Assembly (NCBI GenBank): GCA_017960525.1
Contig: JAGCZA010000115.1
Coordinates: 1 to 42,708 of the forward strand
Length of the DNA: 42,708 nt
DNA from: Prevotella sp.
Lineage (GTDB): Bacteria > Bacteroidota > Bacteroidia > Bacteroidales > Bacteroidaceae
Direction: 5' to 3'
Shown here: in pieces, positions 1 to 7,265 of the stretch
Layout of the letters: every line of letters starts with the position of its first letter
How positions within the stretch are numbered: the first letter of the stretch is position 1
Made by a program: the position numbers and the translations under genes
The notes under the pieces: model-generated
The model's input: only the letters and a program-made list of their open reading frames with translations
Databases searched by the model: none
What the model was told of the DNA's origin: nothing

Positions 1-12
1 AAAAATTTGTAT

Positions 13-20
13 TACCTTTG
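13..20 (+). promoter_or_regulatory. Bacteroidetes -7 element (TACCTTTG)
   Basis: TACCTTTG matches the Bacteroidetes TAnnTTTG consensus. The matching -33 element would lie before the window start. Transcription would begin near base 24-27, exactly where the folded RNA candidate begins, and no plus-strand gene follows, so this promoter probably serves a non-coding RNA. Confidence 0.6.
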
Positions 21-25
21 CACAT

Positions 26-112
26 AAGAACGTATGTAACAATTTGATTTTAAGACGATTCAAAGTTACAAATTTTCCTGCAATTATGCAAGGAATGCGT
101 TCTCTTTTTTAT
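26..112 (+). ncRNA. Candidate small structured RNA, about 85 nt
   Basis: The stretch has no convincing reading frame but can fold into a closed three-helix structure. The ends pair (AGAACG at 27-32 with CGTTCT at 98-103). An inner helix pairs GTAAC plus TTTGA (36-47) with TCAAA plus GTTAC (60-69). A small hairpin forms at 77-93 (CCTGCA with TGCAGG, one bulged A). A run of six T at 105-110 follows the closing stem as in an intrinsic terminator. A promoter element ends 7 bases before the first paired base. I do not recognise the RNA family. Promoter, fold and terminator agree with one another, but expression is inferred. Confidence 0.5.
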
Positions 113-277
113 ATCTATGAATAATTCAGGCTAGAGAATTTGGGAGAAAGGACGGTTCTTTTTCTAAGAGAGGTCGTATGCGCCTGTGAGTCTGGACGGC
201 AGTTTTGCCGCTTTTGAAAAAAGTGGGCGGAGATTTGCCTTGGTTACGGCTTTTTTCCCAATGAGGTCAGGGTAGTT
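113..277. other. Non-coding interval downstream of proB
   Basis: No gene is seen here. A short stem CGGCA-GTTT-TGCCG at about 198-211 followed by CTTTT could act as a weak terminator for plus-strand transcription. No strong terminator for the minus-strand proB operon is visible. Confidence 0.4.
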
Positions 278-1069
278 TTATGGAACGAACTCTGTGTGTG
301 GGGTGGTGTCGCGGCGGGTCATCAGGTCGATGAGGATGTTGTCGCGCTCGCCGTTGGCTATGATGACGCGGATGCCGGCTTGCTGCACCTTCTGGGCGGT
401 GGTGTACTTGGAGTGCATGCCGCCTCGACCGAAGGCACTCTTTTCCGGCTGGATGTATTCGGAGAGGTCGCGGCCTGGGGCGACCTTCTCTATGAGCTGG
501 GCATTGGGGTCGTCAGGATGGGAGGTGAAAATGCCGTCGATGTTAGAGAGCAGGATGAGTGTGTCGGCTTCCATCATCTGGGCAATGAGGCCTGAGAGTT
601 CGTCGTTGTCGGTGAACATCAGCTCGGTGACCGAGACGGTGTCGTTTTCATTGACGATGGGCAACACGCCGTTGTCGAGCATCACCGTCATGCAGGCGCG
701 TTGGTTGCGGTATTGCTCGCCGGGCTGGAAGTTCTCTTTCATTGTGAGCACCTGGCCAACGTGGATGCCGAACTCGCGGAACAGGTCGTAGTAGAGGCCG
801 ACGAGTTTCACCTGGCCCACGGCGGAGAAGAGTTGGCGCTGCTCCACTGAGTCGAGTTGGTGGGCGTTGGGCGACGTGGTGTTGAGCACAGCGCGCAGTT
901 CACCGCGTCCGCTGGCCATTGCGCCGCTGGAGACGACGATGACCTCTGTGTCGTGCTGCCTTAGCCAGGCTATCTGGTCTACGAGTGCCGACATACGTGT
1001 GACGTCGAGTTTTCCGTCGGGGCGGGTCAGCACGTTAGAGCCTATTTTCACTACTATCCTTTGTTTCAT
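278..1069 (-). CDS. proB: Glutamate 5-kinase (short form without PUA domain)
   Basis: Phosphorylates glutamate to gamma-glutamyl phosphate, the first step of proline synthesis, in the cytoplasm. The 263-residue product is a complete amino-acid-kinase fold: the N-terminal phosphate loop (VVKIGSNVL), VIVVSSGAMASGRGEL near residue 45, the substrate region LPIVNENDTVS, DNDELSGLIA, and the nucleotide-binding GRGGMHSKYTTAQKV near residue 215. The E. coli enzyme has about 367 residues; the missing part corresponds to the C-terminal PUA domain, so proline feedback may differ. It is the last gene of a minus-strand run, 13 bases after the Omp28-like gene. No proA is seen in the remaining 277 bases. The family call is secure; co-transcription with the envelope genes upstream is inferred from spacing. 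Confidence 0.93.
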   Translation of the reverse strand: MKQRIVVKIGSNVLTRPDGKLDVTRMSALVDQIAWLRQHDTEVIVVSSGAMASGRGELRAVLNTTSPNAHQLDSVEQRQLFSAVGQVKLVGLYYDLFREFGIHVGQVLTMKENFQPGEQYRNQRACMTVMLDNGVLPIVNENDTVSVTELMFTDNDELSGLIAQMMEADTLILLSNIDGIFTSHPDDPNAQLIEKVAPGRDLSEYIQPEKSAFGRGGMHSKYTTAQKVQQAGIRVIIANGERDNILIDLMTRRDTTPHTEFVP

Positions 1070-1082
1070 TGGAGATTGCGGA

Positions 1083-1946
1083 TTAATGGTTGTCTATTTT
1101 GCGTCTCACCACCTGGGTGACGCCGTTGTCGTTGTAAATGAAAGCCACTACGGCCAGATGGTCTGTCCGCCAGTCGGCTTCTGGTGTGTAGGTGTAGGTG
1201 AGCGTTGTCTTTTCGCCTCTGGCCAGGCTGATGTCTTCGCCCCAGTCGCCATTGACGGCACAGCGTAGCACGTGGTTGTGCACGTAGTCGTCATTTGGAC
1301 TGCCGTCGGGTATTTTCTGTGGTGCCGTGATGCTGTCTTCGGTGAGCCAGAGTTGCAGTTTTCCGCTGAATGCCTCGCGGGCAGCAAGTGTGACTTGAAT
1401 ATTGGGGTTGGCGGCTTCCACAAAGATATTGACGGGTGGCACAGGGAGAACTTCCAGGTCGTAACTCACCTTGGCGCTCCACCAGTCGGTGGAAAGCGGG
1501 CCGTCGCTGCGGTCAATGATGCCCATTGGCTGCACGTCGATGCCCCAGTGTTTATAGTAGGTGTCGCCCAGTTCGGTGGCCAGCCCTTGCGGGTCTTTCT
1601 CCTGTCTGACGCCCAAGGGGCCTGAGTGGATGCCTACGGGCACGATGGTCTCGCTGTCGTATTTCTTCAGCAATTGCTCAATGAGCGTAGTGGCGTTGGG
1701 GCAGTTCACGCAGTTCTGTCCTGTGTAGTCTTCAATCAGCACATGGCGGGGAATCTCTGCGAAGAAATCTACTGGCGGCTCTTCAGGGATGGTGTCGACG
1801 GTCACCGTGTCTTTCTCCACCACGTTCACCACGCGCAGCCTCTCGTCCTCGTCTATGTAGGAGCAAGCCTGGAAAGCGAGCGCTGCGCTAATGAAGAGTG
1901 AAAAGTGAAGCGTGAAGAGTATGAGGTGTAATCTGTTCTTTTTCAT
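1083..1946 (-). CDS. Omp28-like outer-membrane protein with CxxC thioredoxin fold
   Basis: A 287-residue exported protein resembling the Omp28 family of Bacteroidales. A hydrophobic N-terminus ends in LAFQAC, so Cys28 may be lipidated, although FQAC is a poor lipobox. A thioredoxin-like segment follows, with YTGQNCVNCPNATTLIE holding a CxxC pair (Cys79/Cys82), then a beta-rich C-terminal part. It sits between a DUF6029-like barrel and proB; the TlpA-like thioredoxin two genes upstream suggests a shared redox or envelope role. Part of the signal peptide (FTLHFSLF) is encoded by a 7-bp tandem repeat. The precise function is unknown; Omp28 proteins are mostly described as surface or fimbria-like outer-membrane components. 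Confidence 0.8.
   Translation of the reverse strand: MKKNRLHLILFTLHFSLFISAALAFQACSYIDEDERLRVVNVVEKDTVTVDTIPEEPPVDFFAEIPRHVLIEDYTGQNCVNCPNATTLIEQLLKKYDSETIVPVGIHSGPLGVRQEKDPQGLATELGDTYYKHWGIDVQPMGIIDRSDGPLSTDWWSAKVSYDLEVLPVPPVNIFVEAANPNIQVTLAAREAFSGKLQLWLTEDSITAPQKIPDGSPNDDYVHNHVLRCAVNGDWGEDISLARGEKTTLTYTYTPEADWRTDHLAVVAFIYNDNGVTQVVRRKIDNH
1891..1918. repeat. Heptanucleotide tandem repeat in a signal-peptide coding region
   Basis: Four head-to-tail 7-mers on the plus strand: ATGAAGA, GTGAAAA, GTGAAGC, GTGAAGA. Read on the minus strand they encode part of the hydrophobic signal segment of the Omp28-like protein. The unit matches the GTGAARA-type repeats at 7878, 8211 and 14899. Confidence 0.75.
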
Positions 1947-1957
1947 GCGGATAGAGG

Positions 1958-3685
1958 CTAAAAACTGTAGTTATAGGAAAAAGTGAAACCTCTTTGTGCG
2001 GGAATCCATCGGCACACGCCGCCGGAACAGTTGAAGCCCGCCACTGTGCGGCTGTAGCCCGCCTGGATGCGGTGTGCACCCGTGTTGAAGGTGACGAGGG
2101 CTTGGTAGTAGTGGTGGTGGGTGTTGTCTTTATGGACGGCAGGGTCGCTGTTGCCGCAGTTCCACATATCGCTGAGGGTCACCATCCAATGGGGAGCCAG
2201 CGACAACTCTGCCAGAGCGAAGAGCCAGTCGCCCTCGTCCTGCTTGGTGTTGAGGTATTGGGCTTCCATTCGCAGGGTGGTCTTTGGTGAGAACTGGTAC
2301 TTGCCGTCGGCAATGAAGATGTTGCTGTGCACCATGCCTCCCTCGCCCTCGATGACGCCCTTGTTGTAGCGCTGGTTAATATATAGGAGGTCAAGTTTGA
2401 AGGCTTTTGAGAACTTGCGTGACAGTTGGATGTCGAGGTCTTGGTAGTAGGTCTGGTCGCCCCACTTGAAGAATTTCGAGGTGTAGCCCGTGGTGCCTGC
2501 CAGGTGCATATTGGTGGTGGCGAGTGAGCCGATGGGGTCTGCGTCGGCAGTCAGCGGCTGGCGGTCCAGGGCACGCACATAGGAGTAGTTCACCTTCACG
2601 TTCATCCCGTACTTGCCTCCCAGCGGTGTCTTGCGCTTGAAGTTGTAGCCCAGTTCGGCCTGGTAGGCCCATTCGCCGTCGGCCATTTGCGTGGCGTAAG
2701 GGTAGAGTGCTGCCAGCGCGTAGGTGTGCTCTTGGGTGAAGGCCGGCAGATGGTTGATGGCCGACGAACTGCCCAGCACCGTCCGTTTGCTCTTGAACGA
2801 CATGTCCTCAGAGCGTTTGGCCTGCAAAAGCAGGCTGAGTCCTTTTTGCGAAAAAGAGGTGGAGAGCATGGCCGTGCTTCCGCGACGGTAGATGTAGCCG
2901 TTGGCCTGCGACGGGTCGTAACTTTTCTGTGCATACTCTGCGAGGACGTTCCAGGGGCCGTGGTTCAGGCTGGCCCTCACGTCCCAGGCGTTCACATACT
3001 TGGGTTGCTGCACCTGGTAGGTGACAATCTTGTAGCCTTTCTCCGTAGGCAGTTCCGCGTCGTGCTCCAGATAGTCGGGGTCTTCGCGCTTGTTCACCCA
3101 CGATGCGCCAAGGGTGAGGCGTGTGCCTTTCTGCTGCAGGGCAGGCAACCATTCGTCGATGTCCACTTCGGCATCGGCTCCGCTGACCAATCCCTTGTTC
3201 CACTCCCAGTAGTGGCGCTGGCGACCGGCCAATGCCTTCAGGCGCGTGCCGCGTGCGGGCTTCAGCAGCAGTCTGGCTCCCAGCAGCGAATTGTCGAGGC
3301 CAAGCGAGCGTTCCTCGTAGGTGCGCAGGATAAAGCCGGAGCCAAACTCCTCGTAGAATGTGCCTGCGGTCAGTTCGGCCCATTGCAACTTGCCCTTGAC
3401 ATAGAAATGGGGCACGCCCCAGCCCTTGAAGTCGCTCTCGAAGCCTGGCAGCGGGTGCTCCATATATTCCATCCTGGCGCCTGCCTCCACGTATTTGTGC
3501 TGGAGTCTCAGGTCCACGTAGGTGTTGGTCAGAAAGTCTTCTGTCTTCTCTGCCCCGATGTCGCTGTCGCTTTGCGGCAGCAGCACATCGCTATGTATGC
3601 TTCCGCTCAGAGTGACCTTGTTGTCGTTTTGTGCGCTGGCGCCGACGGCCACCAGGCAGGCCAGGACAATCGTCTGTAGTCTCAT
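1958..3685 (-). CDS. DUF6029-like outer-membrane beta-barrel protein
   Basis: A 575-residue protein with a clear signal peptide (cleavage after VGASA). The body consists of alternating polar/hydrophobic strands rich in Tyr, Trp and Gly, ending in FSYNYSF; a C-terminal aromatic residue is typical of outer-membrane barrels. The sequence resembles the Bacteroidetes DUF6029 family, usually found beside TlpA-like and Omp28-like genes as here (gaps of 4 and 11 bases). It is probably a surface barrel or porin-like protein; substrate and function are unknown. The barrel assignment rests on composition and periodicity, the family name on recall of the conserved gene order. Confidence 0.75.
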   Translation of the reverse strand: MRLQTIVLACLVAVGASAQNDNKVTLSGSIHSDVLLPQSDSDIGAEKTEDFLTNTYVDLRLQHKYVEAGARMEYMEHPLPGFESDFKGWGVPHFYVKGKLQWAELTAGTFYEEFGSGFILRTYEERSLGLDNSLLGARLLLKPARGTRLKALAGRQRHYWEWNKGLVSGADAEVDIDEWLPALQQKGTRLTLGASWVNKREDPDYLEHDAELPTEKGYKIVTYQVQQPKYVNAWDVRASLNHGPWNVLAEYAQKSYDPSQANGYIYRRGSTAMLSTSFSQKGLSLLLQAKRSEDMSFKSKRTVLGSSSAINHLPAFTQEHTYALAALYPYATQMADGEWAYQAELGYNFKRKTPLGGKYGMNVKVNYSYVRALDRQPLTADADPIGSLATTNMHLAGTTGYTSKFFKWGDQTYYQDLDIQLSRKFSKAFKLDLLYINQRYNKGVIEGEGGMVHSNIFIADGKYQFSPKTTLRMEAQYLNTKQDEGDWLFALAELSLAPHWMVTLSDMWNCGNSDPAVHKDNTHHHYYQALVTFNTGAHRIQAGYSRTVAGFNCSGGVCRWIPAQRGFTFSYNYSF

Positions 3686-3689
3686 ACCG

Positions 3690-4175
3690 CTACTTTATCA
3701 ACTCACGAACCTTCTCTATCAGTTCCGCCTCGGCGCCGTCGGTGTAGCCAATGTGCTTATAGACGATATTGCCCTTGCCGTCGCAGATGAACACGTAGGG
3801 AATCGACTGTATGCTCAAGGCTCTTTGCATATCGCCGTTAGGGTCGAGCAGCACATCGTAGTCCCAGCCTCGGTTTTCCACCAGAGGCTTTACTTTGGCC
3901 ACATTCTGCGCCTGGTCCAGGCTGATGGCGAAGATTTTCACGCCCGTCTCCTCGCGCCATTCGTCGTAAACTTCGCTGATGGCGTCCAGTTCGCGGTTGC
4001 AGGGATGGCACCAGGTGGCGAAGAAATCGACGATAAAGGGCTTTCCGCCGTTGTTGAGCGTGTCGGTGGAGACGGCCTTGCCGTTGATGTCCTTCAGGAG
4101 CACGTTAGGAAGTCGTTGTGCACTTGCTGTCGATGCCACGATGAGCATAACGAAAGCAAAAAAGAGTTTTCTCAT
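3690..4175 (-). CDS. TlpA-like periplasmic thioredoxin
   Basis: A 161-residue thioredoxin-fold protein. The start was set at 4175 (MRKLFFAF): this gives a clean signal peptide ending ASTASAQ and leaves the upstream gene intact, while the longer frame would overlap it and begin with an implausible extension. The active site WCHPC lies at residues 55-59 after PFIVDFFAT, and the cis-proline segment is IQSIPYVFICD. TlpA/ResA-type proteins reduce or isomerise disulfides in exported proteins. The gene overlaps nothing and is 4 bases from the DUF6029-like gene, so a role in maturing its envelope neighbours is a reasonable inference. Confidence 0.87.
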   Translation of the reverse strand: MRKLFFAFVMLIVASTASAQRLPNVLLKDINGKAVSTDTLNNGGKPFIVDFFATWCHPCNRELDAISEVYDEWREETGVKIFAISLDQAQNVAKVKPLVENRGWDYDVLLDPNGDMQRALSIQSIPYVFICDGKGNIVYKHIGYTDGAEAELIEKVRELIK

Positions 4176-4188
4176 AATTATGTGTTGT

Positions 4189-7062
4189 TTATTGATTGAT
4201 TCCAGCCATAATAGAAAGAATGGTGGCAATGTCGGCCACATCAGTTCTGCCGTCGCCATTCACGTCGGTATCGCCTGTCGGTATGCCTGCCATCACGCTG
4301 ATGACGGTGGCAATGTCGGCCACGTCGACTGTACCGTCCTTGTTGACATCGCCTTTCTTGTATTCAGGTTCAACGAGCGAGCGGAAGTCGTACACGCGGT
4401 TCTCCATATTCCTCAGGGCCATAACCTCAGTGAGTTTGAGGGGACGGTTATAGACAATCACATCGTCGAAGCGTGCGTCGGGCGAACCCCAGAAGGAACC
4501 ACAGCCCAGATACAACTCTTTGCTGGCCGCCAGATGGTCCACGATGCAGTTGTAGTCGAAGGCTGCCCTGGTGGAGATTGCGGTGCCGTCCTTCTCTCCT
4601 TTGTACTTGTCGTTCTTGGTCGTCGTGCCATTGATATAGACGGTCACGCCTCCTGATGAAGAAGTGGCACTACGCGAGAAGACGATGGTGACGAGGTTCC
4701 ATTGGCCAACAGCGATATTGTTGGTCTCAACCGTCGAAGGATGGTTGATGTCGAGCCATTTGCCGTTGCCGTCGTTGAAGCCCGTGTAGGTGTTGCCCGT
4801 CATATAGAGGCGGGCATTGCCGTTGACGAAGCCATAAAGGCCGTCCCAGAGATTGTTGTCGGTGCGCTTTACCCAGAACGAGAGGGTGGCACCGTCTTCC
4901 AAAGTCTGTCCGTAGAGTGGATTGGGCATACTGACGTAACTCTCCTTGCCATTGGCGCCGAAGTTCAGGTGCACCACATTGCCCATACGCATGGGGTCAC
5001 CCTCTTCCATTGCTGGTATGGCGGTGGTGCTGTTGCGTTTCAGTTCTGCAACTTGGGTGGCATCGAAAGTGTTGGAGAGTTCTTCGCCGTCGAAGCCGTA
5101 GTGGGCCAGCATACCTGTCTTCCAGTCGGCTGAGGGCTGGGCGTTCTCTGCACACAGCGCTTTCACGGTATAGTCCTGAGTCCAGAAGTAGCCTGGCGTT
5201 TCCAGTCTTGCCGTGAGCGTCACCTCTGTGTCTTCGCTGATGACGTAGGGGTTGTATTTGCCGTAGTCGGAAATGACTTCGGGCAGACTGCTCTTCCAGT
5301 TCAAGGTCACGTTGTCCCTGTCGAGGAGCATATCGTAGAGGTAGGCGTCGCGCTGGAAGGTGGCGTTGTTGGTCACCGGCACCTTCTGCTTGTTCAACTG
5401 CCAGGCCAGGGCATACTTGGGATGATATTTGTAGCCCCATACATTGACCCCGCTGTTAGCCATTGCCGTAAAGGCGATGGCCTGTATGCTGATGCCGTCC
5501 ATCTGCTCAACGACGAGCACACCATTGTAGTTGATGCCGCCCAACTTGATGGTGAAGTAACTGGTGCCGGCCTCGCGGCTCCACGTGCCTTTGTAGTCGC
5601 CAGTCACGGTTCCGTCGGCGTTCAGCGTAATGCTGGCGGGCGTCACCTCCTCCATATTCTCGTAGTCCATCTTGTACTTGTGGATCAGCAGATGGTAAGT
5701 GCCAGGGATGTGTCCTGCCTCCACCAGTTCTGTTGTGGCCACGTCTTGGTCGGTGGTTGTCTCACCATTATACTCGAAAGGAGCCGCCACCAGCCAGCCG
5801 TTCTTGTTGAGGAACACCTGGTGGGTGCGCACTTGGTGGCCGATGGTGCCATTGTTGAACTTGGTGTGGTAAACCAGATAGGTGCGGCCGTCGTTGGCGG
5901 CAATGATGCTGTTGTGGCCCTGTGCACACTCGCCCACGGTCATCGTGCCCCACTGGTTGTAGGCCCCCATTATCTTCTCTCCACGGTTGTCGGTGCCAGC
6001 CCCGAAGTTCTTCACCCACGAGGTGAAAATGGCCGAGCGGCTCTGCGCGTCCTTGTAGGGACCGTTGGGCTTCTCCGAGCGGAACACGCGCATCTCGTAG
6101 CCGCCGTCGGGAGCGAAGCCGCCATAACTGACAAACAGGTAGTAGTAGTTGCCGATGTGCTCGATGTAGGGGCCTTCGCCCGACACGTAGTAGCCGCCGC
6201 CAATCTTGGTGCCGAAGTAGGGGTCGCTGGTTACGCCGTCGCTTGAGCCGTTGGTCGAGGGGTAGACCACGTCGTAGTCGCGCAGACCTGTCGTTTCGTC
6301 GAGTTCGAGCATCCAGATACCGCCGCTCCACGAGCCGTAGACGAGCCACAACTTGCCCTCCTCGTCGTAGAAGACAGCGGGGTCGATGGTGTGCGGCCAT
6401 CGGTTGCCCCACTTGCTACCCACATTGTAGCGTGACGGCAGCGACGACTGTTTACCGATGGCCAGTTCCAGGTCGGTGTCCTTATATGAGTGGCCACTAT
6501 CTTGGAAACCGCAGATGACCACCGGCCCTTGGTAAAGGTACGGCCCTGTAACCTTGTCGGCGGTGAGCAGGATGATGCTGGAATGCCAGGCGTCGCCGTT
6601 GATGCTCAAATACATACACCACTTCTGCATTGTTTCGTTCCAGATGACGTCGGGGGCCCACATATTGCCGTCGATGTTGTAACCGGCATCGGTTCGTGCC
6701 GACCACTCCATCGCGTCGAACTGCGGGAAGTCAGTCTCCACGCCACCCTTCATCACCTTCTTCACAGCAGGGGTGACAAAGGCGACAGAGTTGGCGGCAT
6801 TGGTGTTGGAGCCAGCCTTCCACGTGGGATTGGCCTGCGTCCAGTTCTGGAAATCGGTGGTGTAGGCTCCTACTTTGTGCGAACCAAAGATATAATGACG
6901 CCCTGTGCTGTGGTCGTAAACCACCGACGGGTCGTGTATGCTTCTGCGTGTCTTGCTGGTTTCCTTGTAGAGGGCTTTCGCTTCAGCCGTAGTAACTTCA
7001 GTCTGTGCATTTGCTGTCAGGCCCACTAAGGCTCCAAGCAGCAGGAAAATGATTCGTCTCAT
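4189..7062 (-). CDS. GH43 arabinan-type glycoside hydrolase with LamG and dockerin-like tail
   Basis: A secreted 957-residue multidomain enzyme. After a signal peptide (about 1-19, LTANAQ) comes a five-bladed GH43 module (about 40-430). It has the expected catalytic triad: HDPSVVY (Asp44, base), TIDPAVFYDEEG (pKa-modulating Asp) and SGEGPYIEHIGNYYYL (general acid Glu). A GH43-associated beta domain (about 440-547), an atypical Big-like module (about 555-645, with LNWKSSLPEVIS) and a LamG/concanavalin-like domain (about 650-882) follow. The C-terminus holds two calcium-loop repeats, DVNKDGTVDVADIATVIS and DVNGDGRTDVADIATILS, which look like a type I dockerin. It probably cleaves arabinan or arabinoxylan side chains. 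It leads the minus-strand run that ends in proB. Substrate specificity cannot be read from sequence alone. Confidence 0.88.
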   Translation of the reverse strand: MRRIIFLLLGALVGLTANAQTEVTTAEAKALYKETSKTRRSIHDPSVVYDHSTGRHYIFGSHKVGAYTTDFQNWTQANPTWKAGSNTNAANSVAFVTPAVKKVMKGGVETDFPQFDAMEWSARTDAGYNIDGNMWAPDVIWNETMQKWCMYLSINGDAWHSSIILLTADKVTGPYLYQGPVVICGFQDSGHSYKDTDLELAIGKQSSLPSRYNVGSKWGNRWPHTIDPAVFYDEEGKLWLVYGSWSGGIWMLELDETTGLRDYDVVYPSTNGSSDGVTSDPYFGTKIGGGYYVSGEGPYIEHIGNYYYLFVSYGGFAPDGGYEMRVFRSEKPNGPYKDAQSRSAIFTSWVKNFGAGTDNRGEKIMGAYNQWGTMTVGECAQGHNSIIAANDGRTYLVYHTKFNNGTIGHQVRTHQVFLNKNGWLVAAPFEYNGETTTDQDVATTELVEAGHIPGTYHLLIHKYKMDYENMEEVTPASITLNADGTVTGDYKGTWSREAGTSYFTIKLGGINYNGVLVVEQMDGISIQAIAFTAMANSGVNVWGYKYHPKYALAWQLNKQKVPVTNNATFQRDAYLYDMLLDRDNVTLNWKSSLPEVISDYGKYNPYVISEDTEVTLTARLETPGYFWTQDYTVKALCAENAQPSADWKTGMLAHYGFDGEELSNTFDATQVAELKRNSTTAIPAMEEGDPMRMGNVVHLNFGANGKESYVSMPNPLYGQTLEDGATLSFWVKRTDNNLWDGLYGFVNGNARLYMTGNTYTGFNDGNGKWLDINHPSTVETNNIAVGQWNLVTIVFSRSATSSSGGVTVYINGTTTKNDKYKGEKDGTAISTRAAFDYNCIVDHLAASKELYLGCGSFWGSPDARFDDVIVYNRPLKLTEVMALRNMENRVYDFRSLVEPEYKKGDVNKDGTVDVADIATVISVMAGIPTGDTDVNGDGRTDVADIATILSIMAGINQ

Positions 7063-7084
7063 GGTCAGTATCAGTTTTTGCGTG

Positions 7085-7116
7085 CAAACTTACACATTTT
7101 TTTCCATATACACAAC
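7085..7116 (-). promoter_or_regulatory. Promoter of the GH43-to-proB operon
   Basis: Read on the minus strand: TAAGTTTG (7085-7092) as the -7 element and GTTG (7113-7116) 20 bases upstream as a near-match to TTTG at -33. It lies 22 bases before the GH43 start codon. Confidence 0.6.
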
Positions 7117-7143
7117 AGTATGACAGAAAAACTTCCCATTTTG

Positions 7144-7175
7144 TTTGTTCGTTTCAATTTATTTGCGTAATTTTG
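7144..7175 (+). promoter_or_regulatory. Promoter of the RING/TerD-like gene
   Basis: TTTG (7144-7147), exactly 20 bases, then TAATTTTG (7168-7175): a full match to the Bacteroidetes housekeeping consensus. Initiation near 7180 would start the transcript at the hairpin leader. Confidence 0.75.
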
Positions 7176-7180
7176 CACCG

Positions 7181-7253
7181 ACAAGGTCAAGGGGGGCTTA
7201 CTTCTAACTTTTTTGTAATGAAAAACTAGTTTCCCGATTACCTTGTCTTTTTT
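7181..7253 (+). promoter_or_regulatory. Hairpin leader with T-tract: attenuator or separate small RNA
   Basis: ACAAGGT (7181-7187) pairs perfectly with ACCTTGT (7240-7246), which is followed by C and six T (7248-7253). The predicted transcript begins at the first stem. The interior can form a further T-rich/A-rich helix (TTTTT with AAAAA at about 7209-7225). The layout looks like an intrinsic terminator in the 5' leader, so it could attenuate the RING/TerD-like gene or release a ~73-nt RNA. The start codon lies 12 bases further on. Confidence 0.5.
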
Positions 7254-7265
7254 ATTGATGAGACT

